DNA of 64,000 nt. Origin: Ligustrum vulgare (taxonomy: Eukaryota; Streptophyta; Magnoliopsida; Lamiales; Oleaceae). Position numbers and translations under genes: made by a program. Location: positions 35,570,929-35,634,928 of the forward strand of contig OY743190.1 in the NCBI GenBank assembly GCA_963555705.1, written 5' to 3'. The notes beneath the pieces were generated by a model that was not told the origin of the DNA, did not search any database, and saw only the letters and a program-made list of their open reading frames with translations. How positions within the stretch are numbered: the stretch's first letter is position 1; every line of letters begins with the position of its first letter. Positions 1 through 11,131 of this stretch are shown here, in pieces.

Positions 1-543
1 TTTATTACCTACAAATAGGTACATCACCATTTTTCGCAATTATTCTACTTTTAGCCATTGTATATTATCGATATCTAATACTCGATTGGCTAAGTAGATT
101 ATTTAACCTCTATCAAATAGAAAACTGAAGTAGAAGATTCTCCAAACTTCTCACTTCTTCAGTTCGGTTAAGGAAGCCTCGCAATTATAAATGTAGCTTC
201 CTATTATTGGCATGTTCGAGAAGAGTATTCTCGATCATATCGTGTTTTTGAGATCATTTCTCAAGGGACGACGCCAATTCAAGGATTTCAGTCTAATGAA
301 CTCACTAAGCGTCAATTGCACTGTATAAGTTCACATAATAACTCAAATTTTAAAACTCATACAACAATAATAAATCAAAAAACAAAATCACATATTATCA
401 TACATACATAAATCAATTTAATAAGGTCTTTTATTAAATCGATTGCTCCCACTGTTTTACTTGAATTAATGACCCTCAACATTAATTTCGTAGAATCCTG
501 TTAGATTCACAGTAGGCTAGGATCCCGTTTATTCCATTAGAAC

Positions 544-1085
544 CTTGAGTGACTCAACAAGCTCTAATGAGACATCCAAGTAGATACTCCTATCAATCAC
601 ATCTCCATGTGACTCCTAGATCATCAAGTAGACAACTCTTTGTCGCACACATCTTATGTATTTACTTGATTGTGCCTCCAAAATCTCATCTCCTTGAGTG
701 ACTCAACAAAAGATAGATTTCGGTTAAATTCTACCCATTGTTCAGAAACATCTTATGTTTCATAGTGATAAACACACATTCCCACTTGTAGCCTTGAGTG
801 ACTCAACAAACCACATCGAGGGTGGATTCTGGTTTTTCACTATAACAACGGAAGGCACTTTGCATTAACCAATTAATACGAATTTAATAAATTGCTTCCA
901 GAATTATATCACTTTCGATTGATTCAAAAAGTGATATTGTTTTGGTTAAGTCTGACCCATTGTTCAGAAGTATCTAATACTTCATAATGAGAAACATATC
1001 TACCAGCGAGTAGCCTTGAGTGACTCAACAAGCTGACCTCGATAGTAAACTCTGATTTTTCATTATAACAATGGAAAGCGTATGA
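544..1085. repeat. Four copies of a 17-bp motif within a partly tandem 222-bp duplication
   Basis: CTTGAGTGACTCAACAA occurs at 544, 693, 793 and 1015. The last two lie inside a direct duplication with a period of 222 bp: ACCCATTGTTCAGAA starts at 733 and again at 955, and the following stretch (about 120 bp) aligns in both copies. The core TTGAGTGACTCAA is a near-perfect palindrome containing TGACTC. Role unknown. Confidence 0.75.
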
Positions 1086-1312
1086 CTTAATATAATATTA
1101 AGTGAGAGGTTTGTCTCATCATTCCTATGTATATTAACTAACATCCACCATGCAATTAATCATACATACAATATTATTATGGATGATTATGGACGATATC
1201 TATCTAGTCTTCTCGATCCATGAAGAAGACTAGTTGGTCAATTCCTAGGGGACATTGCATTCAATCATCGAATGCTAAATGCAATAATCTCCATCTGCTG
1301 CTGTAACCGGTA

Positions 1313-1500
1313 TCCTATACTAGTTGTTTTCTTGTGGCCAGCTCCAACCTGTATCCTATACTAGTTGGCACGCAGGCCTGTATCAAAAGACGCACAGGTC
1401 CATATCTACAAACTAGAGCTCGCAGGCCCAAATAAATTAAATAATAGGCACGCAGGCCCAATTAATTAATAATAGGCTCGCAGGCCCAATCAACACAGCA
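1313..1500. repeat. Short imperfect repeats with GCAGGCC core
   Basis: CCTATACTAGTTG appears twice (about 1313 and 1353). CGCAGGCC-containing units then recur about every 30 bp between 1370 and 1490, the later ones spaced by AT-rich linkers. I see no coding potential. Confidence 0.55.
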
Positions 1501-1649
1501 TAATAAATTAACCATACATTCAACCAATCACATGAGTCGAGTCCATAATCATCCACTAAATACACATTCATCATATAAATGTATTATAATATAATATCTA
1601 ATATTATATAAACAAATTTCAAGTTTCTAGCAATTAAGGTCGTCTAAAC

Positions 1650-2200
1650 TAATTTAGATAAAATGGATCGGAATAATAATTAATTAATCAAATTAATTAA
1701 TTAACTAACTTTAGTTAGCGGGTCTTATTTAATTAAAATCATATTTTAATCAAATACTAAATTAGAGTCCAACTCTAATTCCAAAAGAGACAAATTGAAT
1801 TAAAATCTTAATTTAGGATAAAACTCCTAAATATAAAATAAAATTCAATTTAGTAATTAATTAATCAAATCAATTAATTACATTAATTAACAGGTTTATT
1901 TAATTAAAATCAAATTTTAATTAAATACTAAATTAGAATCCAACTCCAATTTCAAGATTTTAGGGCTAATTGAATTTAGGATCAAATCCTAAATAAGATT
2001 CAATTAATAATCAATTAATCAAATTAACTAATTATTAAATTTAATTAAAATCAAATTTTAATTAAACACCAAATTAGAGTCCAAACTCTAATTCTAAAAT
2101 TAGGGCAAATTGAATTAATATTTAAATCTAGGATAAAACTCCTAAATAAAATAAAATTCAATTTAGGGTCAAATTATTAATTTTGTTAAAATCCAATTTT
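1650..2200. repeat. AT-rich degenerate repeats, three copies
   Basis: AATTAAAATC followed by a block ending near TCCAACTCTAATTC recurs starting at about 1731, 1902 and 2043 (spacings 171 and 141 bp), with AATTAATTAA-rich linkers. The copies are diverged. The block is a low-complexity part of the Copia-type internal region. Confidence 0.6.
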
Positions 2201-2489
2201 AACAATAATTTGAAAGTCGTGAATTTTAAAATAAAATTTTGAATTTGGTCAAAATTAAAATCTGGTCAAAGTTTTAAATTGGCTCAAACCAATTTGAAAA
2301 TCCAATTTAAAACAAATTTTAAATAACAACTAAAATCCATTTTTGAAAATTACATTCTGACCCGCAAATTTCGCAAATCACATGACAAGTCCTTACAATT
2401 TCGAAAATTGCAAAATTGACCCGCCCTAATTCTAAACCCTAAAATGAAATTTACAAACAGGGGCTTGCAATTTCCTAAATTACAAGGGA

Positions 2490-3070
2490 AGCCCCCGCCC
2501 CCCATTTGTCTGAAAATCGAACCAGCGACTTCTCTCCCCTTTCTTCCGGTTTGAGCGGCGTTTGGAACTGCCGCTGCTCAGCAGTGTGCGACGCTGTCGT
2601 CGCAGCAAAGTCGCACGATGCTGCGAAAAGGCAGCGCTGCTGCTGTTGCGTGAATCGCAGCTGTGACCATCACCGCTGCAAGGCGCAGCATCGACGATCG
2701 CCGCTGCTCACAATCCCATCACCGCCTTCTGCAGCGCAGCCGCTCGCGATCTGAGGTCACTGCTGTCGAACAGAAGACCAGCAGCGCCGCTGCGACGCTG
2801 GAGCGAGCCTCTGCATCGCGTTTGCGATGCTGCAGCTACCGCCGCATCGCGTACCCGATGCAGCTTTGAGCAGCGGCGCGCGACTCTACCTTTGTGCAGC
2901 ATCGCACCCTGCTGCGATTTTGTAACTGGTGCTGCATCTGCAGCGCGGTGCAGTGGCGACCATCGCCACTAGGTTGCGCAGCGCGACTCGCCGCGCCGCC
3001 GCGCTGCTGCCTGTGCTCTGAAGGCCGTACAACACCACCATCGCCGGATGCGGCGGCTGCCGCCAGATAG
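2490..3070. repeat. GC-rich GCTGC-periodic block in an AT-rich setting
   Basis: About 580 bp is dominated by GCTGC, GCGATG and GCAGC words, in sharp contrast to the AT-rich sequence on both sides. Open frames exist on both strands but give Ala/Arg/Cys-rich low-complexity peptides with no recognisable domain, so I do not call a gene. Its place, about 170 bp inside the primer-binding site, suggests an element leader region. Confidence 0.7.
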
Positions 3071-3236
3071 CTTATTGTTTCGATCTCGTTTTCGACTCAA
3101 AATAATTTCTCTCTCAAATCAGATTTGAACAAGAAAAAGAAAACTAATTTTCTCAAAAGCTAGATAACAAGAAAATAAAATTCAATCATATTGAATTATC
3201 AAAGAATTAAACAAATTCTAACAAGTAACAAGGTAG

Positions 3237-3248
3237 GCTCTGATACCA
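3237..3248 (-). other. Primer-binding site, complementary to initiator tRNA-Met
   Basis: Read on the minus strand the site is TGGTATCAGAGC, the classic plant Copia primer-binding site, one base inside the LTR that starts at 3250. It sets the element's orientation (minus) and marks the LTR boundary. Confidence 0.9.
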
Positions 3249-3249
3249 C

Positions 3250-3626
3250 TGTAAGGTTTCGATACATATATGCACAGCGGAAATTAAACAAACACGAAAC
3301 CATAGCCCGGATCAACCTTGCACTTAGATAGAATTTGCGATTAGAATAATACCTTTGATGAACCGCAAGAATCTGATGTTGTTGTAGTATAGATCTTTAC
3401 CACAGCCGTCCAATCGTCCAGCCTCTAATGATGATTTACACAGCAAGCCACAATCTGGATTATTGTGTTAGCAATCAAGAAAACAACTTCTTGTATTTTC
3501 TCTCTACAATAGAGACCATTTATAGGAATAACCTAAACCTAATTAGGTTAAAAATCGTGGACTTGGGCCAACCCAAGTCCGGCCCAACTAGTCCAACTAA
3601 TTGGACTTGGACACATTATTCCAACA
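3250..3626 (-). mobile_element. 5' LTR (377 bp) of a minus-strand Copia-type element
   Basis: On the minus strand the LTR begins TGTTGGAATAATGTGTCC and ends CCTTACA, with TG...CA termini, next to a tRNA-Met primer site. A TATA-like CTATAAATGG lies on the minus strand near 3520-3530, a plausible promoter. Immediately past its outer end (3627) the DNA is in frame with a hAT transposase relic, so the element inserted into that coding sequence. A candidate 5-bp target duplication, ATATG (3627-3631), cannot be confirmed because the other flank is outside the window. Confidence 0.85.
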
Positions 3627-4464
3627 ATATGTAATCTTCTCTTAGAGATAGATGAATGGAGTTTAAGCAATGATCCGTTTTTGAATGATATGACATCTAA
3701 TATGAAGAGGAAGTTCGATAAGTATTGGGGGAAAATGGAGAATGTTAACCAACTTTTGCTTATGGCTACCGTCCTTGATCCACGATACAAACTTGATTAC
3801 ATTGAATATTGTTTTAACGTTTTGTATAAGGATGAGAAAGTTGCTTGTGATATGACCAAGGCTTTGAAAGCCAATTTGGTGTGCATTTATGATTGGTATT
3901 TGGGATGTGAAGGAGTTAGTGAAAGTAGTCAAGTATCATCTGAGGGTTCTTGTTGTATGGGAACTTCTACATCTTCTACAAGTGATGCTCACCTTTCTAG
4001 GTTTTTAGAGAAGCAAGCAGCAAAACATTTGACTGAGATAAAAAATGATGTGGAGAGATACTTGTTGGATGCTCGTGAAAGTATAGAGAACAAGGATTTT
4101 GATGTTCTTACCTGGTGGAAAGTTAATAAAGGTAAGTATGATGTCTTGTCTAAATTAGCTAGAGATGTGCTAGCCATTCAACTTTCAACGGTTGCTTCAG
4201 AATGTGCATTTAGTACTGGAGGAAGGATACTCGACCCTTTTCGTAGTTCCTAAACTCCTAAAATGGTTGAGGTGTTGGTGTACGCTCAAAATTAGTTGAA
4301 AGCATCTTCGAACTTGGATGGTTTCTGCATGGAAGATGTAGAGCTTTACAACCAATTTGATGAAGGTAAAACATGTATTTTTTTACTTATTTGAATATAG
4401 TTTCACGTGATATTAATTTCTAGAATCAATGAATCAAGATGATCAAGTGCGCAATGCTAAATGA
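3627..4464 (+). pseudogene. hAT transposase C-terminal part (RICESLEEPER-like), interrupted
   Basis: The frame is open from the LTR border at 3627 to 4250 and encodes the C-terminal half of a plant hAT transposase. First comes the hAT-like RNase-H-fold region (DUF4413 type; motif MATVLDPRYKLDYIEYCF, codons near 3760-3815), then the dimerisation domain with LSTVASECAFSTGGRILDPF (about 4180-4245). The frame then meets TAA at 4251 and TAG at 4293, where this family usually has Leu and Trp. Similarity continues to about 4365, then a possible 58-bp intron (4366-4423, GT...AG) and a short last exon ending at TGA 4462-4464. The N-terminal half, including the BED zinc finger, is cut off by the Copia-type insertion. 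The protein would have bound terminal repeats and catalysed cut-and-paste transposition; it is dead here. Confidence 0.85.
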
Positions 4465-5973
4465 TGTGCTAATGTGAGTCGTGACTCTGTGAGTATTGAT
4501 TTTCGGTATATCTAAATTTGCATTTTATTTTTTCTTTAATTTTTTAATCCTAGTCTCATATTTCCAAAATGACAGGTACGCTATTTTTGAAGGACTTGAA
4601 GTCTAGTTCGTTGGGTAGAAACGATTTTTCACAGTTGTTGTATGATTTTTGATTGTTTGTTGTTGGATTAAATATTTATTAATGGAAGGATTATTATTTT
4701 AATTATATTTGGATGATTGTACTATTAAATTATATTTGAGATGTTTCAATTTTATTTGGATGAATTGATTGATCTTGTTTGATTGACGGTATGATATTAT
4801 TTGAATGATTGTACAAGTCTATACTTTATAGATGTAGCTAGAATGATTAAAATTTGTAATATTTGTAATTTTTCTTTGAGTTTTTCCGGTTAGTTGGATT
4901 TTATAGGTATTTAACATTTTTGGTACATTGTTTTAAGTTGTTATATATGTTGTTTAATTGGATCAATAATTTAAATTTTAAGTGATTTTACAGGTTGTAC
5001 ATTTAAATAATTAATTGGGGCTACAAAAATTGGATTTTTGGACTATTTTAATACATTTTTCCCCAACCCACGCCCCACCCCTACCACCGATCACGGTCCA
5101 CTATCCACATCACCTTTCAGTGATCATCACACAGTACATTACAACATATACTTCACCAAACACTCGTTGATTCCACTGTGCCACCACTACCGACCGCCAA
5201 TGATACCTGTGACGATCACACCTCAAAATCTGCCACCTCATATCTACAACCACGGTCGCTGCAATCTCCAACCACCACCACGAAAGAACCATTTCACCCA
5301 CAATCATATCCACCAACAAAAAAAATAATTCCAAAATCCCCAAAAAAAAAAAAAAAAGAAAAGAAAAAAAGGGAGGCGATTGTGCCATGGGAACGTTGTT
5401 AGACTTTGCAGTGGTCGTGATCTAGAACTAAGCACAAGAAGGAACCGTGGGTGTGGTTCACCGAGTTGCCACCGCCGCCAAGAGCTTTCACCACTGCCCT
5501 GGGTGTGGTTAGCCTACTAAAGCTCTTGATCGAAAATGTCAATTGAAACGTAAAATGTTTTGGGTTGGGTGAGTGCGGGTAGGATATGAAGTAACATTAT
5601 TAATTAATATTTTAAAGTTGAATTAACACATTATTATTGAATAAAAAACTACGAACTTATTTTTTGAATTGTTAATTTTAAAACCTTGATCTGGTGTAAT
5701 TTCCTCATAAAATCATGCCCTAATGGACCTTTCATCAACTAAAGCCCATTCATTTTTCTTTTTGATTATCTTGGGTCAAAACCCAACTATTTCTTACTCG
5801 CGAGAAATCGATTATAAAAGGCATTTCTATAGTCGGCCAGTCAGTAGGTCTGAATTTTTGTTACAGATCGCTAAACAGTCAAAAACAACAATGGTGGTAT
5901 GAAATGGATCAGTTTTGATCCTCCAACTATAATTTCTCCAGAACAGGTTCTAGATTGTGTTTAAATCTGTACA
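4465..5973. other. Non-coding stretch, probably 3' part of the hAT relic plus unknown DNA
   Basis: I see no gene. Up to about 5030 the sequence is AT-rich. From 5043 to 5310 it is rich in CCACC/ACCAC, then comes an A-rich run (5341-5370). I could not find a convincing right terminal repeat for the hAT element. The stretch 5700-5930 is unassigned. Confidence 0.5.
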
Positions 5974-5978
5974 TTACC

Positions 5979-6909
5979 TGATGAGTATAAATTTTATTCA
6001 TACCCGAGCTTTCACAAACCTCAAGCCCGAGCTCTTTGACAAAACATAATCTCCCAAGCAAATGTGTAACCCCGAGAACCATCATGAACCCGAGGAGGCC
6101 CTCAACCCCGACCACATAAATATCACCATATATTATATTTTCTATCCCCGAGGAAGACCTCAACCTCGACCACCATAAACCCGAGGATGACCACGAGCCC
6201 GAACACATGAATATTATCCCATATTACATCTTGATACCCGAGGAGGACCTCAACCCCGACAATCATTTATACATACTCGTTTGTCCTCATCCCCGAGCAA
6301 CATATGAACCTCGAGGCCGAGCACTTAACATTATACCATACACCATATTGAGTACAACCCCGATCACACTCAAAATGTCCGTGATAAAAACATTGCCCCG
6401 ACCACTCATAATACCCCCGAGGATAGAATACCCCGAGTACATATATCTCACCAAAAAGGTGCATGATGTGCTCGGGGTACATAATGCTCAGGTCATGCCT
6501 CTCATTGATCGGGCATGACTTGATCTGACACGTGGAGTATATAACCTCATAATCCAAATAGAATTCATCTTCCAACAGAACCCTATCTGGGACTTATAAC
6601 CTTATCCCTAATAATTATGAAGATGATTCTCAAAAGGACTCATGCCTAGTTTCAAGCACTTTAGTCCTACGAGGATTCAATTACATACAGCTATAAATAC
6701 TCGCCTCTCAATCACAATTCAGGTACACAATTATCTTTACAGTTTATAGCCTCTTGCATAAATTTTCTCCTTCCTCTTTACTGACTTAAGCATCGGAGGG
6801 GCGACGAGGACACACCTCCTCGCCTTTATTGCAGGTATTCGGAGATCCAGTTCGTGCTAGTTTATTGCTCAAGCTCGAAATATTCTAGGTGCGATTTTTA
6901 GCATCATCA
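5979..6909 (+). mobile_element. Solo LTR (931 bp) of a Tat-type Gypsy element, TSD TTACC
   Basis: The ends are perfect short inverted repeats (TGATG...CATCA) and are flanked by exact 5-bp direct repeats TTACC at 5974-5978 and 6910-6914. A TATA box, CTATAAATAC, lies at 6691-6700. The downstream R/U5-like part (CGGAGGGGCGACGAGG near 6795, then CCTCGCC and TTGCAGGT) matches in layout the LTR of the Tat element at 20419-21307, so both belong to one lineage though not one family. The left half is rich in CCCGAG/CTCGGG words. No internal region is present, so it is a product of LTR-LTR recombination. It sits about 100 bp beyond the 3' end of the DnaJ pseudogene. Confidence 0.93.
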
Positions 6910-7010
6910 TTACCAAAAGTCTCAACGCTGCAAGATAATGAATTAACCCGCGACTTCAGCTACTGCTTTGACATATCTTCCTATTTTCCAGCTTAAGTTG
7001 AAGATGCACT

Positions 7011-9277
7011 TCAGATAGCTTCGGATTCGTGCATTACCGTACTATTCGCTGGAGTTCTCACTCCCATGAATGCATCACCTACAACACCATGCCACTTTTC
7101 TAGACTCGAAGTTAAGTTCTTTATTTGACAGCTTTTCAAGGCATTTTTTGACAGCTTTTCAAGGCATTTTTCATCTAGAGCATCAATGAACGTCTCAGTC
7201 TGACCAGGGCTTACATTATTGCAGATATCGGGTTCTACCTGAAGAAGCTCTTGGGGAGTTGCAGCCGGGTCCAGATCCCAGCAACCCTCGGGCAACTTAG
7301 TGCCTTCTACTTTAAGTAAACAAGACGGCACCTGATGTGAAAACCGTAACATCTCTTTTCTTGGAATACATCTAACAGCATCTTTGCTCATATTCCTCTG
7401 GTATACGGTCTTCGAATCCATCAAGCTTAACTAGAGGAGTTACCCACACACCATGATCTTCAGAATAGTTATCAAGAACCTCAACCATTTCATACTGGTG
7501 CCTTACTTCAATTGGAGTTTTTCTGTTCCAATCTGGTGACCAGTTACGATATACTGCCCAAATGTCTCCCCTTCTTGGGTAGATTCTAACACAACCTCCT
7601 CTACCAGCCTTCTCCCTCCCAAAAAGATGAGAGAAGATGTTGACTTGCTCGATGATTTCAGAGTTGAACGCTCTAAAATTTCCACAAGATTTGGTAAATC
7701 CCGAAACCAACCAATTTACATACCCAAACTCACGATCAGATTTTGAGCTCAAATAGCTGATAAAAATCTTAAATGGTCTAACTGAGATGACTTCACGGAT
7801 TAGACAATACAAACGAGGCATACCATCTTCATCATAGAGGGCCCATATCTGCTTTGGTTTAAAACATTCTTCGGATCTATCTTTGTCGAAATCATGGAAA
7901 TCTGAGTCTGGTACCGTTATTGACATTGAAACAGTTCTCTTCAGTTCTGCTCGTTGACCAGTACCAATTGAACCTGATATTATAACTGCCTCACAGGAAT
8001 TTTCAACTTTAACATGTGTTCTTCTCATCTCGGCCTCAGCAGCTTGTGCTTCTGAAGTCAACCTTATGTCTTCTAGTTTCCTGAGGATTTCTGATCTTGC
8101 TTTATCAATCAACAACTGTCTAGCATCAAATGATGGGGCAACTACAGAGCGTTTAATTGAAGTCTCGCACGGGAATGGAAGTTTAGAATTAGGTTCCAAA
8201 TTTCCATTGCCATTGGCGATTTTCACTTCTGCAGCAATTTTTGGAGGCAAATCTTCTTGTCCACTGGAACAAATACTTCCCAAGTCCACTTTTCTCTTCT
8301 TGGCAGGTCTACCGCGCTTGGGTCCGGATCTTTCATTAGAACCAGTACATGCATTAGAGACCATATGAACGGAAGCCTCTATCACATGATGTTTTCCATT
8401 GGGTTTTGTTTTAATTGGCTTTCCATTTGCATGATTAAAGACAAGGGTGGATGTAGACAGTTCATTAGGATCTAAAATACTGATCGACTTTCCAGAGGAC
8501 GAGTTACACTGAAATGATATATTGGAGACACACTCGGATCTATGTCCCATATGATGCAATGAAACTCAATTTGGTGCACAATATCCAGTGGTCATTGGTA
8601 TATATGTAGCTCTGCAGCCATGATTTCCATAACCACTTTCGGGAACATAGGACCAAGAGCCATATGAGAAAGAACTATCCACCGGGGCTAGTCCAGTTTC
8701 AACAGCAATAAAGACACCACGGCAGTTCTTACAAGAGAGTCGTTTGTTCACGTACTTTCTGAGATATTCATATTGAACATGACAAGATGTACAGACTGTC
8801 CAAAAAGTACCAAGTCTCCTTTGAGAAGCTGAAAACTTGGAATAATTGTCGTAAACACTAGCCCCAACGTTGTGTCCAGAAATCAAATTTCTCCGGTAAT
8901 CATACGAGTTCCTTTTGATGCTATCAGATAGAAGTGTCCATGCCTCAGAGACAAGCCTGAATGCCCCATCAGCTCCAACAGTTTTGTTCTTATCAGGGTG
9001 GAGCAACACTGCCATCTTCTTGCACTGTTTCTTTAATTTCGACTTGTCCACAGATGGATCTAATCCAAGGATCGAATAGAAGTCAAATTCTCCATTAATT
9101 TTTTTCTCAGAAGCAATGTAAACTCCAAATGTTGCCACCATTTGAGGTATACCCTCCAGTTGAGGACACAGCTTTTGAGATTTTACAGCATAATCCCTGG
9201 CACCCACAGTCTTTCTCGGCAAATTTTTTTTCAGCATTTGTTTTTGCTCTGAGCGCTTCATCTATATTCAGTTCCAT
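7011..9277 (-). pseudogene. DnaJ/Hsp40 with C-terminal DUF3444, disrupted, intronless
   Basis: The homologous start is the ATG at 9277-9275 (MELNIDEALRAKTNAEKKF, typical for this family). In order the frame shows an N-terminal helical region, a J domain (about 9090-8900) with the HPD motif intact in LLHPDKNKTVGADGAF, a zinc-ribbon-like CTSC...CKNC (about 8800-8720), a basic KRGRPAKKRKV tract likely acting as a nuclear signal (about 8310-8280), and DUF3444 (about 7870-7330; KPKQIWALYDEDGMPRLYCL). Three lesions break it: loss of about 2 bases at 9208, TGA at 8566-8568, and one extra base near 7413. A 22-23-bp tandem duplication lies near 7119-7165. Intact relatives are intronless proteins of about 700-800 residues, with a J domain that stimulates Hsp70 ATPase and a DUF3444 of unclear function. 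The domains are otherwise well kept, so inactivation looks recent; assembly errors are the alternative. Confidence 0.9.
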
Positions 9278-10718
9278 TTCAACTTTCAGAAATCAAAACC
9301 AAATTCTCAAATGCAAACTATAAGCAGCATCTGATGGACATCACTCCAAGTCCGATACTCAAACAGCTGGCGTTACACTTCTGCGCATTTTCAGCGAATT
9401 ACTATAAAAGAAAAGTTATTCTAAGCCCATCAAATCTAATTAATTACAAATCTTCATAACCACTGTAGTTTACGTTGGATGAATTTGTGAATAGTGATGC
9501 CAAAACAAGTAGAAAGATAGTTTGTAAATTCGTGCCGAAAATTGGACTGAGTAACGGTAAGGAAAATACAAACAAGAAGAAAAAGAAAAGTAGGAACAAA
9601 GCCGATGCAAGAGTTGGACTCTTTGTCCTTAAGTCGAATTTGTCCCGCAACAGTGCCTACGGATTCCGACAATTGACTTCCAAGATACAACGGCTACATT
9701 TGTGTTTGTAGCACTCCAAAACACAAGTACAACAAACCAAAATTTGGCTTATGTACTCCAAGAATGAAATGAAAGAAAATCAAAACAAATGCAATGATTT
9801 TGTTTTTGGAGAGAAGAGAGGATAATATATATTTTGCATATCAAATTGTGAGGAATAGGATACCCAAATGGTCCTATTTACAGATCATGAAAGGGTGTTG
9901 ACGAAATGATTGAAGTCAAACCATGCACCATTTTCAAACCATGCACCTTTATGAAAAATTGTCTATTCACCGGACAACCATGCTGCCGCACGGTTATAGT
10001 CTGTGCGGTCGCACGGTTTTACTCAAAAATCGGAATTGAATTTGACGTGTGGTCGATCCCCGTTTATGCGCCCCGAAGCGGCGAAGTGGCAAACAATTTT
10101 GCCTAAACGGATTGAGCCGAGCTTTTGAGTATTTAGCCGAAGTCGACACGAAGTCACTTCAATCGATTTTCAATTCTCGATTTATTTAACCAATATCCAA
10201 ATGTTTAAACATATTTAAATTTATTTTTACTCTCTTCAAAGGTATTCTTCCCTAATAAAAAGTTTCAATCTTAGTTCAACAAGTACAAAAAAAAAAAAAA
10301 TATACAACCACAATTTACCCGTAATGTTCAAATCTAGCTGACCAGCTTAAATAATCAAAAAACCAAAAGAAAATGATAATTTCACCAGTTTCAGATTAAA
10401 AAAATTCATTAATCAAAAATAGAAAGAAAAAGGGAAAATCTTACTGAGATTTGAATAATCCAGACCCAGATCACCAAATGCTTTTCTGAACCTCAAATTT
10501 GATGCAGATCTACAAAGAATTTACGGTTTCATCTATAAAGCAAATCGATAGGATAAATTCATATATTATGAAAGTAGCTTACTAACTTGAAGAAAAGTAA
10601 GTAGAAAAAGGGTGTAGAGTAGAAATGATAGAGGAATTTTCTGGCAGCCAACGACGGCGAAGAAATGGAAGATTCTGTCGGAACGCCGACGAAGTATAAA
10701 AATATGGACCATGCTATA
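9278..10718. promoter_or_regulatory. Upstream region of the DnaJ pseudogene, candidate minus-strand promoter
   Basis: No gene is seen. On the minus strand an AT-rich TATA-like AAAATATATATTATCC (about 9823-9838) is followed by a CT-rich tract (9808-9820), which resembles a plant core promoter about 530 bp before the ATG. A further possible transcript leader lies at 10560-10700 (minus), where CT-rich DNA precedes a GTAAGC donor-like site, so a leader intron is possible. The block at 9900-10140 is GC-richer and unassigned. All of this is inference from composition. Confidence 0.3.
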
Positions 10719-10833
10719 TGAACATAGAGGGTGCCATCCCAGGTGCCTCCGCCCTCACATGGTGGGTGAGGTCGCTCATTATGAGGCCGGCCCCACACAC
10801 ATTCATGTGAGGGGGTGGCACCTTTTATGTTCA
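10719..10833. mobile_element. 115-bp MITE-like inverted-repeat element
   Basis: The left end TGAACATAGAGGGTGCCAT (10719) is matched by the inverse of the right end (GTGGCACCTTTTATGTTCA, ending 10833), with two mismatches over about 19 bp. CCTCACATG (10752) is inverted again as CATGTGAGG (from 10804), so most of the element could fold into a hairpin. It is GC-richer than its surroundings. I could not identify a clear target duplication, so the superfamily is open. A small-RNA precursor or other foldback sequence is the alternative. Confidence 0.55.
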
Positions 10834-11082
10834 AATATCATTATTCTAAAAATATAGTTATTATATTTAAGTAGTTAAAAATATGTCTATACAATGACAT
10901 ATAATTAACATTTTAGGGTTTTATGTTAAATAGGTTGGTCAAATAATAATAATAATTTAGTAAAATGAGCTGGTTTGCTCTATCAAGAATATTTATCAAA
11001 AAATTTTAAACTCAATCTCAACCATCAATTCTTAGTCAAGTTTACAATTTTTTACTTTTCAAACCAATTTAAGCCATACATC

Positions 11083-11131
<49 letters not shown>

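Larger units (their letters stand above)
1..3236 (-). mobile_element. Internal region of a minus-strand Copia-type (possibly LARD) element, no coding capacity seen
   Basis: This lies just 3' (in element sense) of the primer-binding site at 3237-3248, so it reads as the start of the internal region of a minus-strand LTR element whose other LTR is outside the window. I see no gag or pol reading frame. Successive blocks from right to left are a leader of about 150 bp, a GC-rich GCTGC-periodic block (about 2490-3070), a very AT-rich block (about 1620-2340), short repeats with GCAGGCC cores (1365-1500) and a block carrying a repeated 17-bp motif (540-1085). The lack of coding sequence over 3.2 kb fits a large non-autonomous derivative. 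Alternatively the true internal region is short and older repeats begin further left; no second LTR copy is visible to settle this. Confidence 0.5.

Noticed and set aside
2506..2902. Ala/Arg/Cys-rich short frames in the GC-rich block
   Set aside because: Open on both strands because of composition; no domain, no start context, and within a retroelement leader.
9475..9711. Lys-rich 78-codon plus-strand frame upstream of the DnaJ pseudogene
   Set aside because: No homology or domain; lies in the presumed leader/promoter of the minus-strand gene.
11040..11130. LINE or SINE 3' end at the 44-bp A run
   Set aside because: No upstream reverse transcriptase, A/B box pair or target duplication could be recognised.
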